30,406 nucleotides of DNA from Borreliella mayonii (GCF_001945665.1 NZ_CP015785.1:1-30406), one strand, 5' to 3'. Shown: positions 8,278 through 16,500, numbered from the stretch's first letter. Program-made: numbers and translations. The notes: a model not told the origin generated them from the sequence alone.

Positions 8278-8733
8278 ATGATAATGAGATATAAAATGAA
8301 AATTTTAACTAAAAATAAAACTTATGAATATCCACTGAGAGTACTTCCGGTCTATGAATGGGATAGAATACTCGGATTTAATCAAAGTTACGCTGTTTTA
8401 AAGCTTAATGAGGTTAAATTCTTAAGAGAAATCACAAGCTTAATGATAAGTCCAAAATTTTTAGACGAATTCTATGTGATTTTGGATCAAAATAGAGAAT
8501 TTATTTCTTATTATAAAGATTATCTTGTTGCAATAATTTACACTGCACAATTTAATACTTTTCATTTAGACAATGATCTTAAAAAACCTGCTTTAGTATA
8601 TCTAAGTGAATATGAAAATAATGTTGGTGACTTTGTTACTTTTGACTATATCAATGAAAACTTTGATTATGAAAAAGTAGCCACTTCGCTTTCATCAATT
8701 ACATCAAATTCCAATGATCTGGTTGCTAAATGA
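8278..8733 (+). CDS. DUF1473 family protein, possible tail assembly chaperone
   Basis: A 151-residue member of the Borrelia DUF1473 family. It begins MIMRYKMKILTKNKTYEYPLRVLPVYEWDRIL and has a helical middle (VKFLREITSLMISPKFLDEFYVIL). It lies between the tube-like gene and the tape-measure gene, where tail assembly chaperones sit; these bind the tape measure during tail building and are not in the virion. AAGGAGAG at 8263 precedes ATG 8278. The stop overlaps the next start as ATGA (8730-8733). Many phages make a frameshift fusion here, but I see no convincing slippery heptamer in the last 90 bases. Confidence 0.6.
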   Translation: MIMRYKMKILTKNKTYEYPLRVLPVYEWDRILGFNQSYAVLKLNEVKFLREITSLMISPKFLDEFYVILDQNREFISYYKDYLVAIIYTAQFNTFHLDNDLKKPALVYLSEYENNVGDFVTFDYINENFDYEKVATSLSSITSNSNDLVAK

Positions 8734-8966
8734 GCAAAAGAAATAGAGATATTGATAAAGCTATTGCAAGTCTTAATGAGACTAGAAAAAAGTATTTTAA
8801 CTTGCTTGACGAGATTAAGAACGATAAATACTATTTTCCAGTAATTATGAATATTTGCTCATATGATGATGTAAAGAAGTTGCCTTATGACGAGCTTTTA
8901 GAGGTCAATAGACTTGCTGATATTAAATTAGAAAAAGAATTGTATGAGTTGATTCTGGGCAAGTGA
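8730..8966 (+). CDS. DUF1322 family small protein, possible tail assembly chaperone
   Basis: A 78-residue protein. Its N-terminal third is a charged helix (RNRDIDKAIASLNETRKKYFNLLDEI), followed by PVIMNICSYDDVKKLPYDELLEVNRLADIKLEKELYELILGK, all predicted helical. I recognise it as DUF1322 with moderate certainty. As the gene directly before the tape measure it would be the second chaperone. Its start ATG overlaps the stop of the upstream gene, implying translational coupling rather than an independent ribosome site. It ends eight bases before the tape-measure GTG. Confidence 0.6.
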   Translation: MSKRNRDIDKAIASLNETRKKYFNLLDEIKNDKYYFPVIMNICSYDDVKKLPYDELLEVNRLADIKLEKELYELILGK

Positions 8967-8973
8967 GGGCTTA

Positions 8974-10284
8974 GTGAGCGACAAATTCACCATTAAATTT
9001 AAGGGAATTCTTGATCATGCTGCAACAAAAAAGGCTATTGAACAAGATATTTCCAAAATGGAAAAATATCTTAAACCCAAAAAATCCAGTTTGGGAAGTA
9101 CTAAAGATATTGTAAAAAATAATTTGTCGGACAAGAAAAAAGAACTTAACAGACAATCTAAATTCGAAAGCTTAAGGGAGCGTGTTGAGAAATATAGACT
9201 TTCGCAAACCAAAAAGCTTATGAAACAGGGTATGGGGTTTGAGAAAGCAAGAAAAGAAGCGTTCAAAAGATCTTTGATGTCTGATAGAGACAAAAGACGT
9301 CTTGAGTATAAAGAACTTGCAAAAGAATCAAAAGCAAAAAGTAAAATGTTAGCGGCCTCTCAAGGAAAAGGACTTGTTGCCAAAATTGCAATAGGTAGTG
9401 CCCTGGGAAATATCATTGGCAATGCTATGAGTAAAGTTGGTGGTGGGCTAATTGGGTTTTTGTATGGTTTTATGAAAAAATCAGTTGAAAATGAATCCAA
9501 GCAAAAGAAACTACAACAACTCAATAATGTGTTTTACAGTGACAAAGAACGTAATAAAATTTGGGATGCCATTAAGGAAATGAAAGGATTTGAACGCAAT
9601 TTAGAAAAAGAAGATTTGTTGCGAACAGCAAGTGTGCTTAAAGGCCATATCAGAGAATTAAAACTTAATGATGAAGAGGGAGAGAACGTATTAAATGCAA
9701 CAAAACTAGCAGCTATGTTTAGAAGCACAGGGCTTGTTGGTGATAACGAAAGTGCTGTTGAAGTTGTTTCAAAAATACTTAAAGGGGAACTTACAGAAGC
9801 TTTTAATATATTGAAACCCATAGACAAATTTGGAGAAAAATATCTAGAAGCCATGAAAAACAAGTTAGAGTTTCTAACTCAAGAGGGAGGGAAAAAAAAG
9901 CTAAGGCCAGAGATAATTGCAGACTTAATAAAAGATATATCATCTTTGAAGATAATGGGTCATTCCGATGAACTTTCTTCAGCTAAAAGTAAATTAGACA
10001 AAATAGAGCAAAGTCTTGAAAAGACAACCAGCAAAGTTTTGATGCCGGTGATTGGCAAAATAACCGATATTATTGATAATGTTATGGATTTTGATTTTAA
10101 CAAAATCATAGAAAAAGTCGTTGATGGCATACGTGATGGGTTAAGTGGTGCTCTTAACGGAATAAAAAACGCTGCCAGCTCAGCTATTAATACTGCCAAA
10201 GAGAATCTCAACAAAGCGTGGGAATACCTTACTGGAAAGGGCAATAATAACACCGGGGGTGATGATTTAGGCAATTTTAAATAA
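8974..10284 (+). CDS. DUF759 family protein, probable tail tape measure
   Basis: A 436-residue, strongly helical and basic protein of the DUF759 family. It is the longest protein of the tail block outside the terminase. The first 130 residues are Lys-rich coiled coil; a Gly/Ala/Ile-rich hydrophobic stretch at about residues 137-165 (IAIGSALGNIIGNAMSKVGGGLIGFLYGF) resembles the membrane-active segment of tape-measure proteins; helical repeats follow, and a Gly/Asn-rich end. Tape measures set tail length and are ejected ahead of the DNA. At 436 residues the predicted tail would be fairly short. The start is GTG 8974, with GAGGG at 8965-8969. The hydrophobic segment and position make the call reasonable. 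Confidence 0.7.
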   Translation: MSDKFTIKFKGILDHAATKKAIEQDISKMEKYLKPKKSSLGSTKDIVKNNLSDKKKELNRQSKFESLRERVEKYRLSQTKKLMKQGMGFEKARKEAFKRSLMSDRDKRRLEYKELAKESKAKSKMLAASQGKGLVAKIAIGSALGNIIGNAMSKVGGGLIGFLYGFMKKSVENESKQKKLQQLNNVFYSDKERNKIWDAIKEMKGFERNLEKEDLLRTASVLKGHIRELKLNDEEGENVLNATKLAAMFRSTGLVGDNESAVEVVSKILKGELTEAFNILKPIDKFGEKYLEAMKNKLEFLTQEGGKKKLRPEIIADLIKDISSLKIMGHSDELSSAKSKLDKIEQSLEKTTSKVLMPVIGKITDIIDNVMDFDFNKIIEKVVDGIRDGLSGALNGIKNAASSAINTAKENLNKAWEYLTGKGNNNTGGDDLGNFK

Positions 10285-10296
10285 AAAGGAAATTCT

Positions 10297-10938
10297 ATGG
10301 ATATTAAAAATGAAAATATTATCAATATTAATATTGAAAAGAAAAAATTCGAGGAAAAAATCGAGGATATTGAAAAGAAAGAATTCGGGGAGATTACTCG
10401 AATAATAAGAGATGTAATAACTCAAATATTTGCTCTTTTCGGAGCAGATAATTTTTTAGTGTTATTCCCAAGAATGGATTTAAAAGGTTTTGGATATGTT
10501 CCTCAATTGTTTTTTATAAAACCAAAAACCGAACTCATAACACGCACTTACAATACTAGTTGTTCTAAAAGACCAGTTATCAACTATTACGATAGAAAAG
10601 CGGAATATGTAAGCTACAATCCAGTAATGACTGGTGAAAATATCTCATTAAATGGTGGGGTATTAACCTCACTATATAAAGAAATGCTTTCTTTGCTCAA
10701 AATGACTGTTTTTGGCAATACTATGCTACGTTTTGACGTGCATCTTGCAAAAGAACAACTAGCAAACAGACTTCAAGCTCAAGTTCCCTTTAGTATCTAC
10801 AGTCCAACTTTTGGCCTTAAAGAATTAGCTGTAATTACAAGTCTTTCGTTTAAGGATGTTCCTTTCATTGATGAAGTTGAAGTTAGTCTATCAATAGAAA
10901 TTGTAAAAACATTTGAATTGGAAAAATATAAAGGATAA
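10297..10938 (+). CDS. DUF792 family protein, probable baseplate or tail-tip protein
   Basis: A 213-residue member of DUF792. It opens with a charged helix (about residues 1-45). A beta-rich domain follows (LVLFPRMDLKGFGYVPQLFFIKPKTELITRTYNTS) and ends with ELAVITSLSFKDVPFIDEVEVSLSIEIVKTFEL. Directly after the tape measure, contractile phages carry a distal tail or hub-adaptor protein, and a beta-sandwich protein of this size would suit that. There is no diagnostic motif, so the role is gene-order inference. ATG 10297 follows AAAAGGAA, 12 bases after the tape-measure stop. Confidence 0.6.
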   Translation: MDIKNENIININIEKKKFEEKIEDIEKKEFGEITRIIRDVITQIFALFGADNFLVLFPRMDLKGFGYVPQLFFIKPKTELITRTYNTSCSKRPVINYYDRKAEYVSYNPVMTGENISLNGGVLTSLYKEMLSLLKMTVFGNTMLRFDVHLAKEQLANRLQAQVPFSIYSPTFGLKELAVITSLSFKDVPFIDEVEVSLSIEIVKTFELEKYKG

Positions 10939-10941
10939 TTA

Positions 10942-11883
10942 ATGTTGCTACTACAATATGATTTTAAAATTGAATTTTACAAATCAAAACAACCCTTAGA
11001 AAAGGATACAAGCTCTGGAGATTCTTTAATTGAAGAAACTCCTAAAATTATAATAAATACACAACATGGAATTCATATTGATATTACCATATCTAATGAG
11101 TTTTCAAATTATAATTTTGTAAAATCTAAACGAACAAAAATTGTACTTTGGAATTTGCCCCTAGACTTCACCAACGACATTGAAGTAGGAGATATAGTAA
11201 AAATATATTATAAGAAATTTGCTCATGAAAAAAATTTTGATTTCATAATGTCGGGATATTTAGGAACTCCTATGAGCACTGATTATCCTGGTGGTGATTT
11301 TAGTGTTGAGCTTGACGTTCGGTTAGCGGTTAGTAGCAACTTCTTTAATCGAAAATTAGAGAACAAAAACTTTAAGGGAAAAACGGTGCAAGAGGCAATA
11401 GAATCTGTATTTCCCAATCGTAATATCCTTAATATGGATGAAAAAGATTATCTTAAAATCATTGACAAAGATATTTATGCCACAACACCAAAAGAATTTG
11501 TTGACAAAATAAAAGGAATATATATTCATGACGTAATAGCTGATATTGGCGGTGATAGCTTTGATGTTGAATGTAATTTTATATTTACTAATGATAGAAC
11601 AATTCAAGAAGATGAAAATTACAAGGCTTTAGAAGATTATGGACTTGAATTCATTCCACAACAAGAAATTGCTATTGAGGGCGAATACAAGATAAGACGT
11701 GTATATTGGAACACACAAACATTTTACACACATAAACTAAAAATTGGTGATAAAGTTTCATTTATTGATGGGCTAGGAAAAATGATAAAAACCACCATAA
11801 AAGAAACAAGTGCAAGACTTAGCAACGCAGGAGAGTGTTCATTAATACTTAAATTAAAGGATGATTCTAATGATTCTGATTAA
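10942..11883 (+). CDS. DUF693 family protein, probable baseplate hub
   Basis: A 313-residue member of DUF693. The N-terminal part is strand-rich (IHIDITISNEFSNYNFVKSKRTKIVLWNLP, then VGDIVKIYYKKF), a pattern like the beta-barrel start of gpD/gp27-type baseplate hubs: a 'lean' nonpolar strand set followed by a 'D-I-x-x-G-D-x-V' turn. A middle region around residues 145-200 looks like the alpha/beta insert, and the end returns to an OB-like segment (HKLKIGDKVSFIDG). ATG 10942 follows AAAGGA with only three bases between genes. Hub assignment is by resemblance and by the spike-like gene downstream. Confidence 0.6.
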   Translation: MLLLQYDFKIEFYKSKQPLEKDTSSGDSLIEETPKIIINTQHGIHIDITISNEFSNYNFVKSKRTKIVLWNLPLDFTNDIEVGDIVKIYYKKFAHEKNFDFIMSGYLGTPMSTDYPGGDFSVELDVRLAVSSNFFNRKLENKNFKGKTVQEAIESVFPNRNILNMDEKDYLKIIDKDIYATTPKEFVDKIKGIYIHDVIADIGGDSFDVECNFIFTNDRTIQEDENYKALEDYGLEFIPQQEIAIEGEYKIRRVYWNTQTFYTHKLKIGDKVSFIDGLGKMIKTTIKETSARLSNAGECSLILKLKDDSNDSD

Positions 11884-11907
11884 ATGTATAAAGTAAAGGG
11901 GATTAAA

Positions 11908-12453
11908 ATGACTAAAGACTATAAAATTTACAGAATGAACCAGCGTCTTTATGGACATGCTTTAGCACAAGAGGACGTTAAAAATTGGATTTATTCAAAC
12001 ATTTTTATAATTAAAATTGGCACTGTAAAGGAGTTTAAACAACAAACTCAAGAGGCTATTGTTACAATACCCGAATTTGAAGATTTAGAAATTCACACAA
12101 AAAATATATCTAATATCAGTTTAGAACTATCAAAAGGTGATAACGTTTTACTGCTTCAATCAAGCGTTAATATTTTTGATAAAAATAATGATATCCACTT
12201 TGACAAACATCATTTTTATATACTTAGTGCAATTAGCCCAAAGACTTTAAATCTAATCTCTGATACTGTTAAAATTAGAGCGAATAATAAAATTGAAATA
12301 GCAAACCAAACAACTAGCTTAAAAAAAATTCTAGATAATATTGTTAGTGCTATCAATGGTATAAAAATTATAGGGGACTCAGTAATTGACGAATCAAGCT
12401 TAAAAATAGCAACCGCTCAAATTAATTCTGATATTAATAGTTTGTTTAAGTAA
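11908..12453 (+). CDS. DUF777 family protein, probable baseplate spike
   Basis: About 181 residues, DUF777 family. The segment GTVKEFKQQTQEAIVTIPEFEDLEIHTKNISNISLELSKGDNVLLLQS reads like the OB-fold of central spike proteins (Gp138 N-terminal or gpV type), where a short barrel ends in a 'KGDxVLLL' strand. A short helical tail replaces the usual needle. It follows the hub-like gene, as a spike should. I choose ATG 11908, preceded by AAAGGGG (11895-11901), over the in-frame ATG at 11884 directly after the previous stop, which has no ribosome site of its own. Confidence 0.6.
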   Translation: MTKDYKIYRMNQRLYGHALAQEDVKNWIYSNIFIIKIGTVKEFKQQTQEAIVTIPEFEDLEIHTKNISNISLELSKGDNVLLLQSSVNIFDKNNDIHFDKHHFYILSAISPKTLNLISDTVKIRANNKIEIANQTTSLKKILDNIVSAINGIKIIGDSVIDESSLKIATAQINSDINSLFK

Positions 12454-12475
12454 TTTTTGCTAAATATGGTATAAT
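12447..12475 (+). promoter_or_regulatory. Candidate internal promoter with perfect extended -10
   Basis: A perfect TATAAT lies at 12470-12475, preceded by TGG (extended -10); the -35 region at 12447-12452 (TAAGTA) is poor. It overlaps the end of the spike gene region and lies only seven bases before ATG 12483. A transcript from it would start at or next to that ATG. Strong -10, weak -35, so moderate confidence. Confidence 0.45.
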
Positions 12476-12482
12476 TACTAGT

Positions 12483-12815
12483 ATGGATTTAAGATTAGGC
12501 AATAATTTTGAATTGGTATTTAATAACGATTTATCACTTGTTGATGGAATTGATGAACAAAAACAAAGATTTTTGATATTTTTAAAAACCTTAAGGGGTA
12601 GTTTAAGCTATGCTCCTCATTGGGGACTGGACTATTTCTTGCTTTTAAAGCTGTTAAAAATTAACAATCTTCACGCTGTAAAAAATTATTTTCATGAAAT
12701 ATCTAAAGAGCTTAACTTAGATTTAATAAATATTTCAACTACTATACAAGACAACAAAGCACACATATCCTTTTTTTTCTCCGGCGATGTTTTGAATATG
12801 GAGTTTAATTTATGA
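12483..12815 (+). CDS. gp25-like baseplate wedge protein (putative)
   Basis: A 110-residue protein with the gpW/gp25 pattern: NNDLSLVDGIDEQKQRFLIFLKTLRGSLSYAPHWGLDYF. In gp25 relatives a gene-specific strand is followed by 'G...I.QRI...L.T..GE....P..G'. The C-terminal strand pair (INISTTIQDNKAHISFFFSG) also fits. gp25 is part of the minimal wedge of contractile tails and normally precedes the gpJ-like gene, as here. No Shine-Dalgarno is seen before ATG 12483; a TATAAT ends seven bases upstream, so a leaderless transcript is possible. The last four bases overlap the next gene (ATGA). Confidence 0.65.
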   Translation: MDLRLGNNFELVFNNDLSLVDGIDEQKQRFLIFLKTLRGSLSYAPHWGLDYFLLLKLLKINNLHAVKNYFHEISKELNLDLINISTTIQDNKAHISFFFSGDVLNMEFNL

Positions 12816-13687
12816 GCATAGTTTTTGATTCTGATTTTGGCATTTTAAAACGTACAATTAAGGATATTGTAAGATCGAAAAGAGAATATTTGCGTGTAAA
12901 TTATGGGATTAATATTGATGATAACCAAAGCTCAATTTATAACATTATTGCGTCTTCTTTAGCATTAATTGAAGAAGAAATAATTGATGAGCTTAATCTC
13001 TTTTTTTCTAAAATGAAACCAGGTGGTACTTATTGGGCTGCTATTGAAGAACACATTTCTTCTAAAAGCACAACTTACAGTGCGGTTCGCACGGCTTTAC
13101 TTAATCTTGATGGGGTTGAGTACACTAATATTAAAAGTGCAGCTGGTAAAGCCAACATATATCTAATTCTAAAGGAAACTTTACTAGACACTAGTAAATC
13201 TAACATTAATAGTCCTGAATTTAAAGCAAAACTTTGGGAAACATTATATCTAACAACTCCTAGTGGTACTTTACTTGAGGGAGACATAGAAATTGATGGT
13301 CTCAATTCAACTGGACAACGTAAATCCTATAAAATATCACTAGGGAAAAGAAAATATGTTTACATGAAAGTAAAGTATAAACTTGACCTTAAAAACTATC
13401 TCTACTTAAACATAGACTCTCAAATTAGGGACATTTATTCTAGGATTATTTCAAACAACTATTCTGATATGGGAATTAGCTTTGAATATCAAGACTTTTT
13501 TGCTCCAGTTAATGAAGTTAAAGGAATTAAGTTTATGGAAATAAGTGCTTGTATTAAAGATACAGACCCTGAGAGTATTACAAAAATTGGTGATAGCGAT
13601 TTTAAAAAAAATCAAGATATTGCCATTAATGATGACACAATGCTACTTTTCAATACGACAGATAGATTGCTTATTGATATTGGATAG
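12812..13687 (+). CDS. DUF276 family, baseplate J-like protein
   Basis: A 291-residue member of DUF276, which I take as a small relative of P2 gpJ / T4 gp6 baseplate wedge proteins. The N-terminus (FDSDFGILKRTIKDIVRSKREYLRVNYGINIDDNQSSIYNIIASSLALIEEEIIDEL) matches the helical start of gpJ proteins. A central segment KPGGTYWAAIEEHISSKS is followed by TYSAVRTALLNLDGVEYTNI, as in the family's 'A.....V.GV....V' stretch. The C-terminal third is strand-rich. It starts at ATG 12812, overlapping the gp25-like stop, which is the usual coupled arrangement. Confidence 0.7.
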   Translation: MSIVFDSDFGILKRTIKDIVRSKREYLRVNYGINIDDNQSSIYNIIASSLALIEEEIIDELNLFFSKMKPGGTYWAAIEEHISSKSTTYSAVRTALLNLDGVEYTNIKSAAGKANIYLILKETLLDTSKSNINSPEFKAKLWETLYLTTPSGTLLEGDIEIDGLNSTGQRKSYKISLGKRKYVYMKVKYKLDLKNYLYLNIDSQIRDIYSRIISNNYSDMGISFEYQDFFAPVNEVKGIKFMEISACIKDTDPESITKIGDSDFKKNQDIAINDDTMLLFNTTDRLLIDIG

Positions 13688-13696
13688 TTAACAAAT

Positions 13697-14302
13697 ATGA
13701 AAATACCCAATCTTTTCAAAAACACCGAAATTCATAAATTTATACGTACAGAAACAGAATATGCACAAGCATTGCTTAATGAACTTAAGTCTCTTAATTC
13801 CAACTTCATATCCATTAATGTAATAGAAAATATAAAATCAAGATATATTGCGATATGGATATCTCAAGTTTTATCTATCTTTTATGCAAAAACTCAAACT
13901 TTACAAAGTATTACAAGCAATATTAATAGTGTTATTTTTGCTTTACGTCATATTGGCACTGACGAGTCATTTAGACTGATTTTCAAGACCTTTTTAAATG
14001 TGGACATTGAAGTTACTACTCCTGAAGCTGGGGTTATTGATATCTCTTTAAAAGGGGTAATAAAAACAAACTTTACTACCTTCATTTCGCCTAGCACCGA
14101 AAAAGGAAAACGACTAAAAAAGATAATTCTTAGAGAAAAGAAGCCGGGATACGCTGCATCTAAAAAAGCTTTAGTATTTAACTCACTTCCTAAAGGCTAT
14201 GATCATTCAATTTATGCTTTTATAAAGGGAATTATTCCTATTGGTAGAGTTCTCAAAATTAATAATACAGATGGTAACAATATTATAACTTTTAACAACT
14301 AA
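13697..14302 (+). CDS. DUF735 family, baseplate protein I-like (putative)
   Basis: A 201-residue member of DUF735. In contractile phages the gene after gpJ encodes gpI, a mostly helical wedge protein of about 180-200 residues that joins the baseplate to the fibres, and this protein has the right size, place and helical N-terminal half (HKFIRTETEYAQALLNELKSLNSNFISINVIENIKSRYIAIWISQVLSIFYAK). A strand-rich C-terminal domain follows (TTPEAGVIDISLKGVIKTNFTTFISPS). ATG 13697 lacks a clear ribosome site and lies nine bases after the gpJ-like stop, suggesting re-initiation. The role is inferred from context. Confidence 0.6.
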   Translation: MKIPNLFKNTEIHKFIRTETEYAQALLNELKSLNSNFISINVIENIKSRYIAIWISQVLSIFYAKTQTLQSITSNINSVIFALRHIGTDESFRLIFKTFLNVDIEVTTPEAGVIDISLKGVIKTNFTTFISPSTEKGKRLKKIILREKKPGYAASKKALVFNSLPKGYDHSIYAFIKGIIPIGRVLKINNTDGNNIITFNN

Positions 14303-14311
14303 GGAGGTTTT

Positions 14312-15121
14312 ATGGCTGATGATCAAGAAAAATTACTAATTGATGAAGAAGAAACGGTTCAAATAAAAGATTTAAATAAAGTTACGACCGTTAACAATAC
14401 TGATCTTTTACTGTTTGATGATGGAGCTGCAAGCAGTAATGCTATCACCTTTAAAAACTTCTTAAAAACCATTAATCACCAAACATTTAAAGGCGAAGAA
14501 CTAGGCTATTTTAAAGATATAATTAAATCTACAATCGCTACTGAACTTGCAGCCGATAAAGATTTTATAAAAAGCATTTACGATTTAATCGTTGACAAGC
14601 TAATTGAGAATGAATCTAGTAAACTTTCAAATCTTTTTAGTAAAATTAAATCTCGTCTTACAGATAACATATCATCAGCCACTTTATCTAAAAATGATGA
14701 TCTTTTGACAATGTCTTCTAGCAGTATTCAAAAAACACCTATCCCGGAACAATTGTTAGGGGTACCATCAGATTTTCAAAGTTCTTATGATTTTACTAGA
14801 AATACAATAATTTATCCTCGTGACTACAAGAATCACCGCGTAATCATTGATCTGGAAGACTATAATGATGTGGATCTCATTTTTTACAAAAGTGATGATG
14901 ATCCCATTTATCTTGATTTCCAAGTTGATGTAGAATCCTTTGGCGAGGGTAAAACATTGAGTTTAAGATATTCTGATGAACGTGAAAAAAACACTATTTA
15001 TTCACGTAATAGTTCTAGTACTAGAAGAATAACTTTTAGCATTCCTTTATATAAAGGATGGTATGTTCAAAAAAGAGCATACTCATCAGGGAATCCCATT
15101 CCGGTTCTTTTAAAACTGTAA
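14312..15121 (+). CDS. DUF685 family, probable tail fibre or tail-tip protein
   Basis: A 269-residue member of DUF685. The N-terminus (acidic helix, then IKDLNKVTTVNNTDLLLFDDG) resembles the short attachment segment at the start of many tail fibres, where the phrase 'L....T....D.ll..d' recurs. A helical linker rich in Asp, Lys and Ser fills about residues 60-140, and the last 110 residues are strand-rich. As last gene of the tail block it is the best candidate for host recognition. ATG 14312 follows AAGGAGG. Receptor binding is inference from position only. Confidence 0.6.
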   Translation: MADDQEKLLIDEEETVQIKDLNKVTTVNNTDLLLFDDGAASSNAITFKNFLKTINHQTFKGEELGYFKDIIKSTIATELAADKDFIKSIYDLIVDKLIENESSKLSNLFSKIKSRLTDNISSATLSKNDDLLTMSSSSIQKTPIPEQLLGVPSDFQSSYDFTRNTIIYPRDYKNHRVIIDLEDYNDVDLIFYKSDDDPIYLDFQVDVESFGEGKTLSLRYSDEREKNTIYSRNSSSTRRITFSIPLYKGWYVQKRAYSSGNPIPVLLKL

Positions 15122-15126
15122 ACTTT

Positions 15127-15156
15127 TTAGCAAAAATTGTGATTTTGGTATATAAT
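15127..15156 (+). promoter_or_regulatory. Candidate promoter for the lysis genes
   Basis: A perfect TATAAT at 15151-15156 lies 18 bases after TTAGCA (15127-15132). The predicted start near 15163 leaves a 35-base leader to blyA, with AGGA before its ATG. The spacer holds an imperfect CAAAA / TTTTG dyad like the late promoter's. A separate promoter would let lysis be timed apart from the tail genes. Confidence 0.5.
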
Positions 15157-15197
15157 ATACGTATAAAAATAAAAAATTAAAATCGAGGATTGAAAAA

Positions 15198-15401
15198 ATG
15201 GATACTATTAAATTAACAGAACTTCTTATCAATTTAAACGAAATTAAACTTATAGCCGTAATGATTTTTGTAACAGTGCTAGTTTTAGGAGTATTAATTC
15301 TTCTCAAGCCTTTATTAAAAGACATATTGACTATTGTAATAGGCAAGATTTTTAAGAATGGCAATGGGAATGGCAAAAATCATATCAAAAAAAGAGATTA
15401 A
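15198..15401 (+). CDS. blyA: Holin BlyA
   Basis: At 67 residues, with one central membrane helix (about 14-37, IKLIAVMIFVTVLVLGVLILLK) and a strongly basic, Gly/Asn/Lys-rich tail (KNGNGNGKNHIKKRD), this matches BlyA of cp32. BlyA is known as a small membrane-interacting protein that acts like a phage holin, making the inner membrane permeable. A second amphipathic hydrophobic stretch (LKDILTIVIGKIF) follows the membrane helix. ATG 15198 follows an AGGA motif. It is followed four bases later by blyB, forming the lysis unit. No endolysin is recognisable nearby, which matches what is generally observed for cp32. Confidence 0.9.
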   Translation: MDTIKLTELLINLNEIKLIAVMIFVTVLVLGVLILLKPLLKDILTIVIGKIFKNGNGNGKNHIKKRD

Positions 15402-15404
15402 GTT

Positions 15405-15752
15405 ATGAAATTATCTAAAGATAATGTTGAGCTTGGACTTGCATCTTTATCAAGCCTTATTGATATATTTTCTAAATTTGAAGATGAATTTGATGAAATT
15501 GCACATAAAGGATTCTTTTTGGTTTATGATCTGTATTCTCATTACAAATTAATCTATACAGCAAATATGGAAAGACTTGAGAGTGCATTAACCCCAGCAA
15601 TAAATGCGGCACTCGCTCCATTAAATGAAAAAATCAATCAATGCATTGACTTAGTTAATTCTGATGAAAAAAATCTCAAAATATCTAATGATCTGAAATT
15701 CAATCAGGAAGGAAAACCTATCTATAAGGAAAGAACAAATAATGCAAAATAA
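15405..15752 (+). CDS. blyB: Holin accessory protein BlyB
   Basis: A 115-residue soluble, helical protein matching BlyB, the partner encoded directly downstream of blyA in cp32 and thought to stabilise BlyA. It has no signal peptide or membrane helix. The sequence is an amphipathic helical bundle (LSSLIDIFSKFEDEFDEIAHKGFFLVYDLYSHYKLIYTANMERLESAL), then an Ala/Pro-rich stretch and a charged tail. Its start ATG lies four bases after the blyA stop and its end overlaps the following gene by 11 bases, so all three are translated together. Confidence 0.88.
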   Translation: MKLSKDNVELGLASLSSLIDIFSKFEDEFDEIAHKGFFLVYDLYSHYKLIYTANMERLESALTPAINAALAPLNEKINQCIDLVNSDEKNLKISNDLKFNQEGKPIYKERTNNAK

Positions 15753-16077
15753 CACTATTGGTTTAGGACTTAATTTACTATCCAGCCTAACTAACATAGC
15801 CAAAACTGATACAAACATAGATCATAATTACATTAATACTTTTAGTAAAGTAATAGATTTTTTCTACAAAACATATATAAGCACACTAAAATCTATGGAA
15901 ACAGCTGAGTCAACTAAAATATTTAAAGAAATACAAGACATTTTAAAATACAACATTGAGATAATAGAGGCTATCTCTACTGATAAAAGCAAAAGAATTA
16001 TCACTTCACTTAAAGCAACACGTAACAAAATTATGAAAGAATATATCAAAATACTTAAAAGAGGTGAAAATGCTTAA
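15742..16077 (+). CDS. BlyB-like paralogue in the lysis cassette
   Basis: A 111-residue helical protein whose start NNTIGLGLNLLSSLTNIAKTDTNIDHNYINTFSKVIDFFYKTYISTLKSM parallels BlyB's VELGLASLSSLIDIFSKF...FFLVYDLYSHYK. It is therefore probably a diverged duplicate and a second holin-accessory protein. It has no signal peptide. ATG 15742 lies inside the end of blyB with AAGGAA about ten bases upstream, and its own 3' end overlaps the next gene. Its exact contribution to lysis is not evident from sequence. Confidence 0.75.
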   Translation: MQNNTIGLGLNLLSSLTNIAKTDTNIDHNYINTFSKVIDFFYKTYISTLKSMETAESTKIFKEIQDILKYNIEIIEAISTDKSKRIITSLKATRNKIMKEYIKILKRGENA

Positions 16078-16423
16078 AAGATTGCATTGTCTACTAATTG
16101 CTTTGCTACTATGTTGCACCACTATTGCCAACCTACCAGAAGAGCCAAAACCGCCAATTATTCCAACACTAAAATCTTTAGCTAAATATGAAACACAACT
16201 TTCAGAGTATGTTATGTACCTAGTAACATTTTTAGCTAAAACAAAAGTTAAAGTTAATGATCCAAATTATCCAGAATATCCTTATCCAGACTTATCAACA
16301 CTAAAAGACGAACACTCTATAACTGCAGTAAAACACAATATCAAAATATATTTAGAGTACATTAAAAAAACAAAACCAATAGCGGAAAAAGTCTATAATA
16401 AATATTCCCAATTAAAAATGTAA
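16070..16423 (+). CDS. Exported protein of the lysis cassette
   Basis: About 118 residues with a clear N-terminal export signal: basic MLKR, a hydrophobic core CLLIALLLCC, and a likely cleavage after TTIA. The Cys pair is not a good lipobox, so a secreted or periplasmic protein is more likely than a lipoprotein. The mature part is helical and Pro-rich (PEEPKPPIIP, DPNYPEYPYPDL). I choose ATG 16070, well spaced after GAGGTG (16061-16066), over the in-frame GTG at 16064 that lies within that ribosome site. It closes the lysis operon, so a role at the cell wall or outer membrane during release is plausible, but no enzyme motif is visible. Confidence 0.75.
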   Translation: MLKRLHCLLIALLLCCTTIANLPEEPKPPIIPTLKSLAKYETQLSEYVMYLVTFLAKTKVKVNDPNYPEYPYPDLSTLKDEHSITAVKHNIKIYLEYIKKTKPIAEKVYNKYSQLKM

Positions 16424-16500
16424 ATTACAAAAAGGTTTTTCTTGCAAGAAATTCTATTTTACATATAAAAATCTCTAAAGCTAATTAATCTAAAATAGTG

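Noticed and set aside
8640..8740. Programmed frameshift joining the two small genes before the tape measure, as in many tailed phages
   Set aside because: No slippery heptamer is present near the end of the first gene; the ATGA overlap explains coupling without a frameshift.
16438..16451. Palindrome TTTCTTGCAAGAAA as terminator of the lysis operon
   Set aside because: Only about five pairs could form around a four-base loop and there is no proper U-run; it remains at most a protein site.
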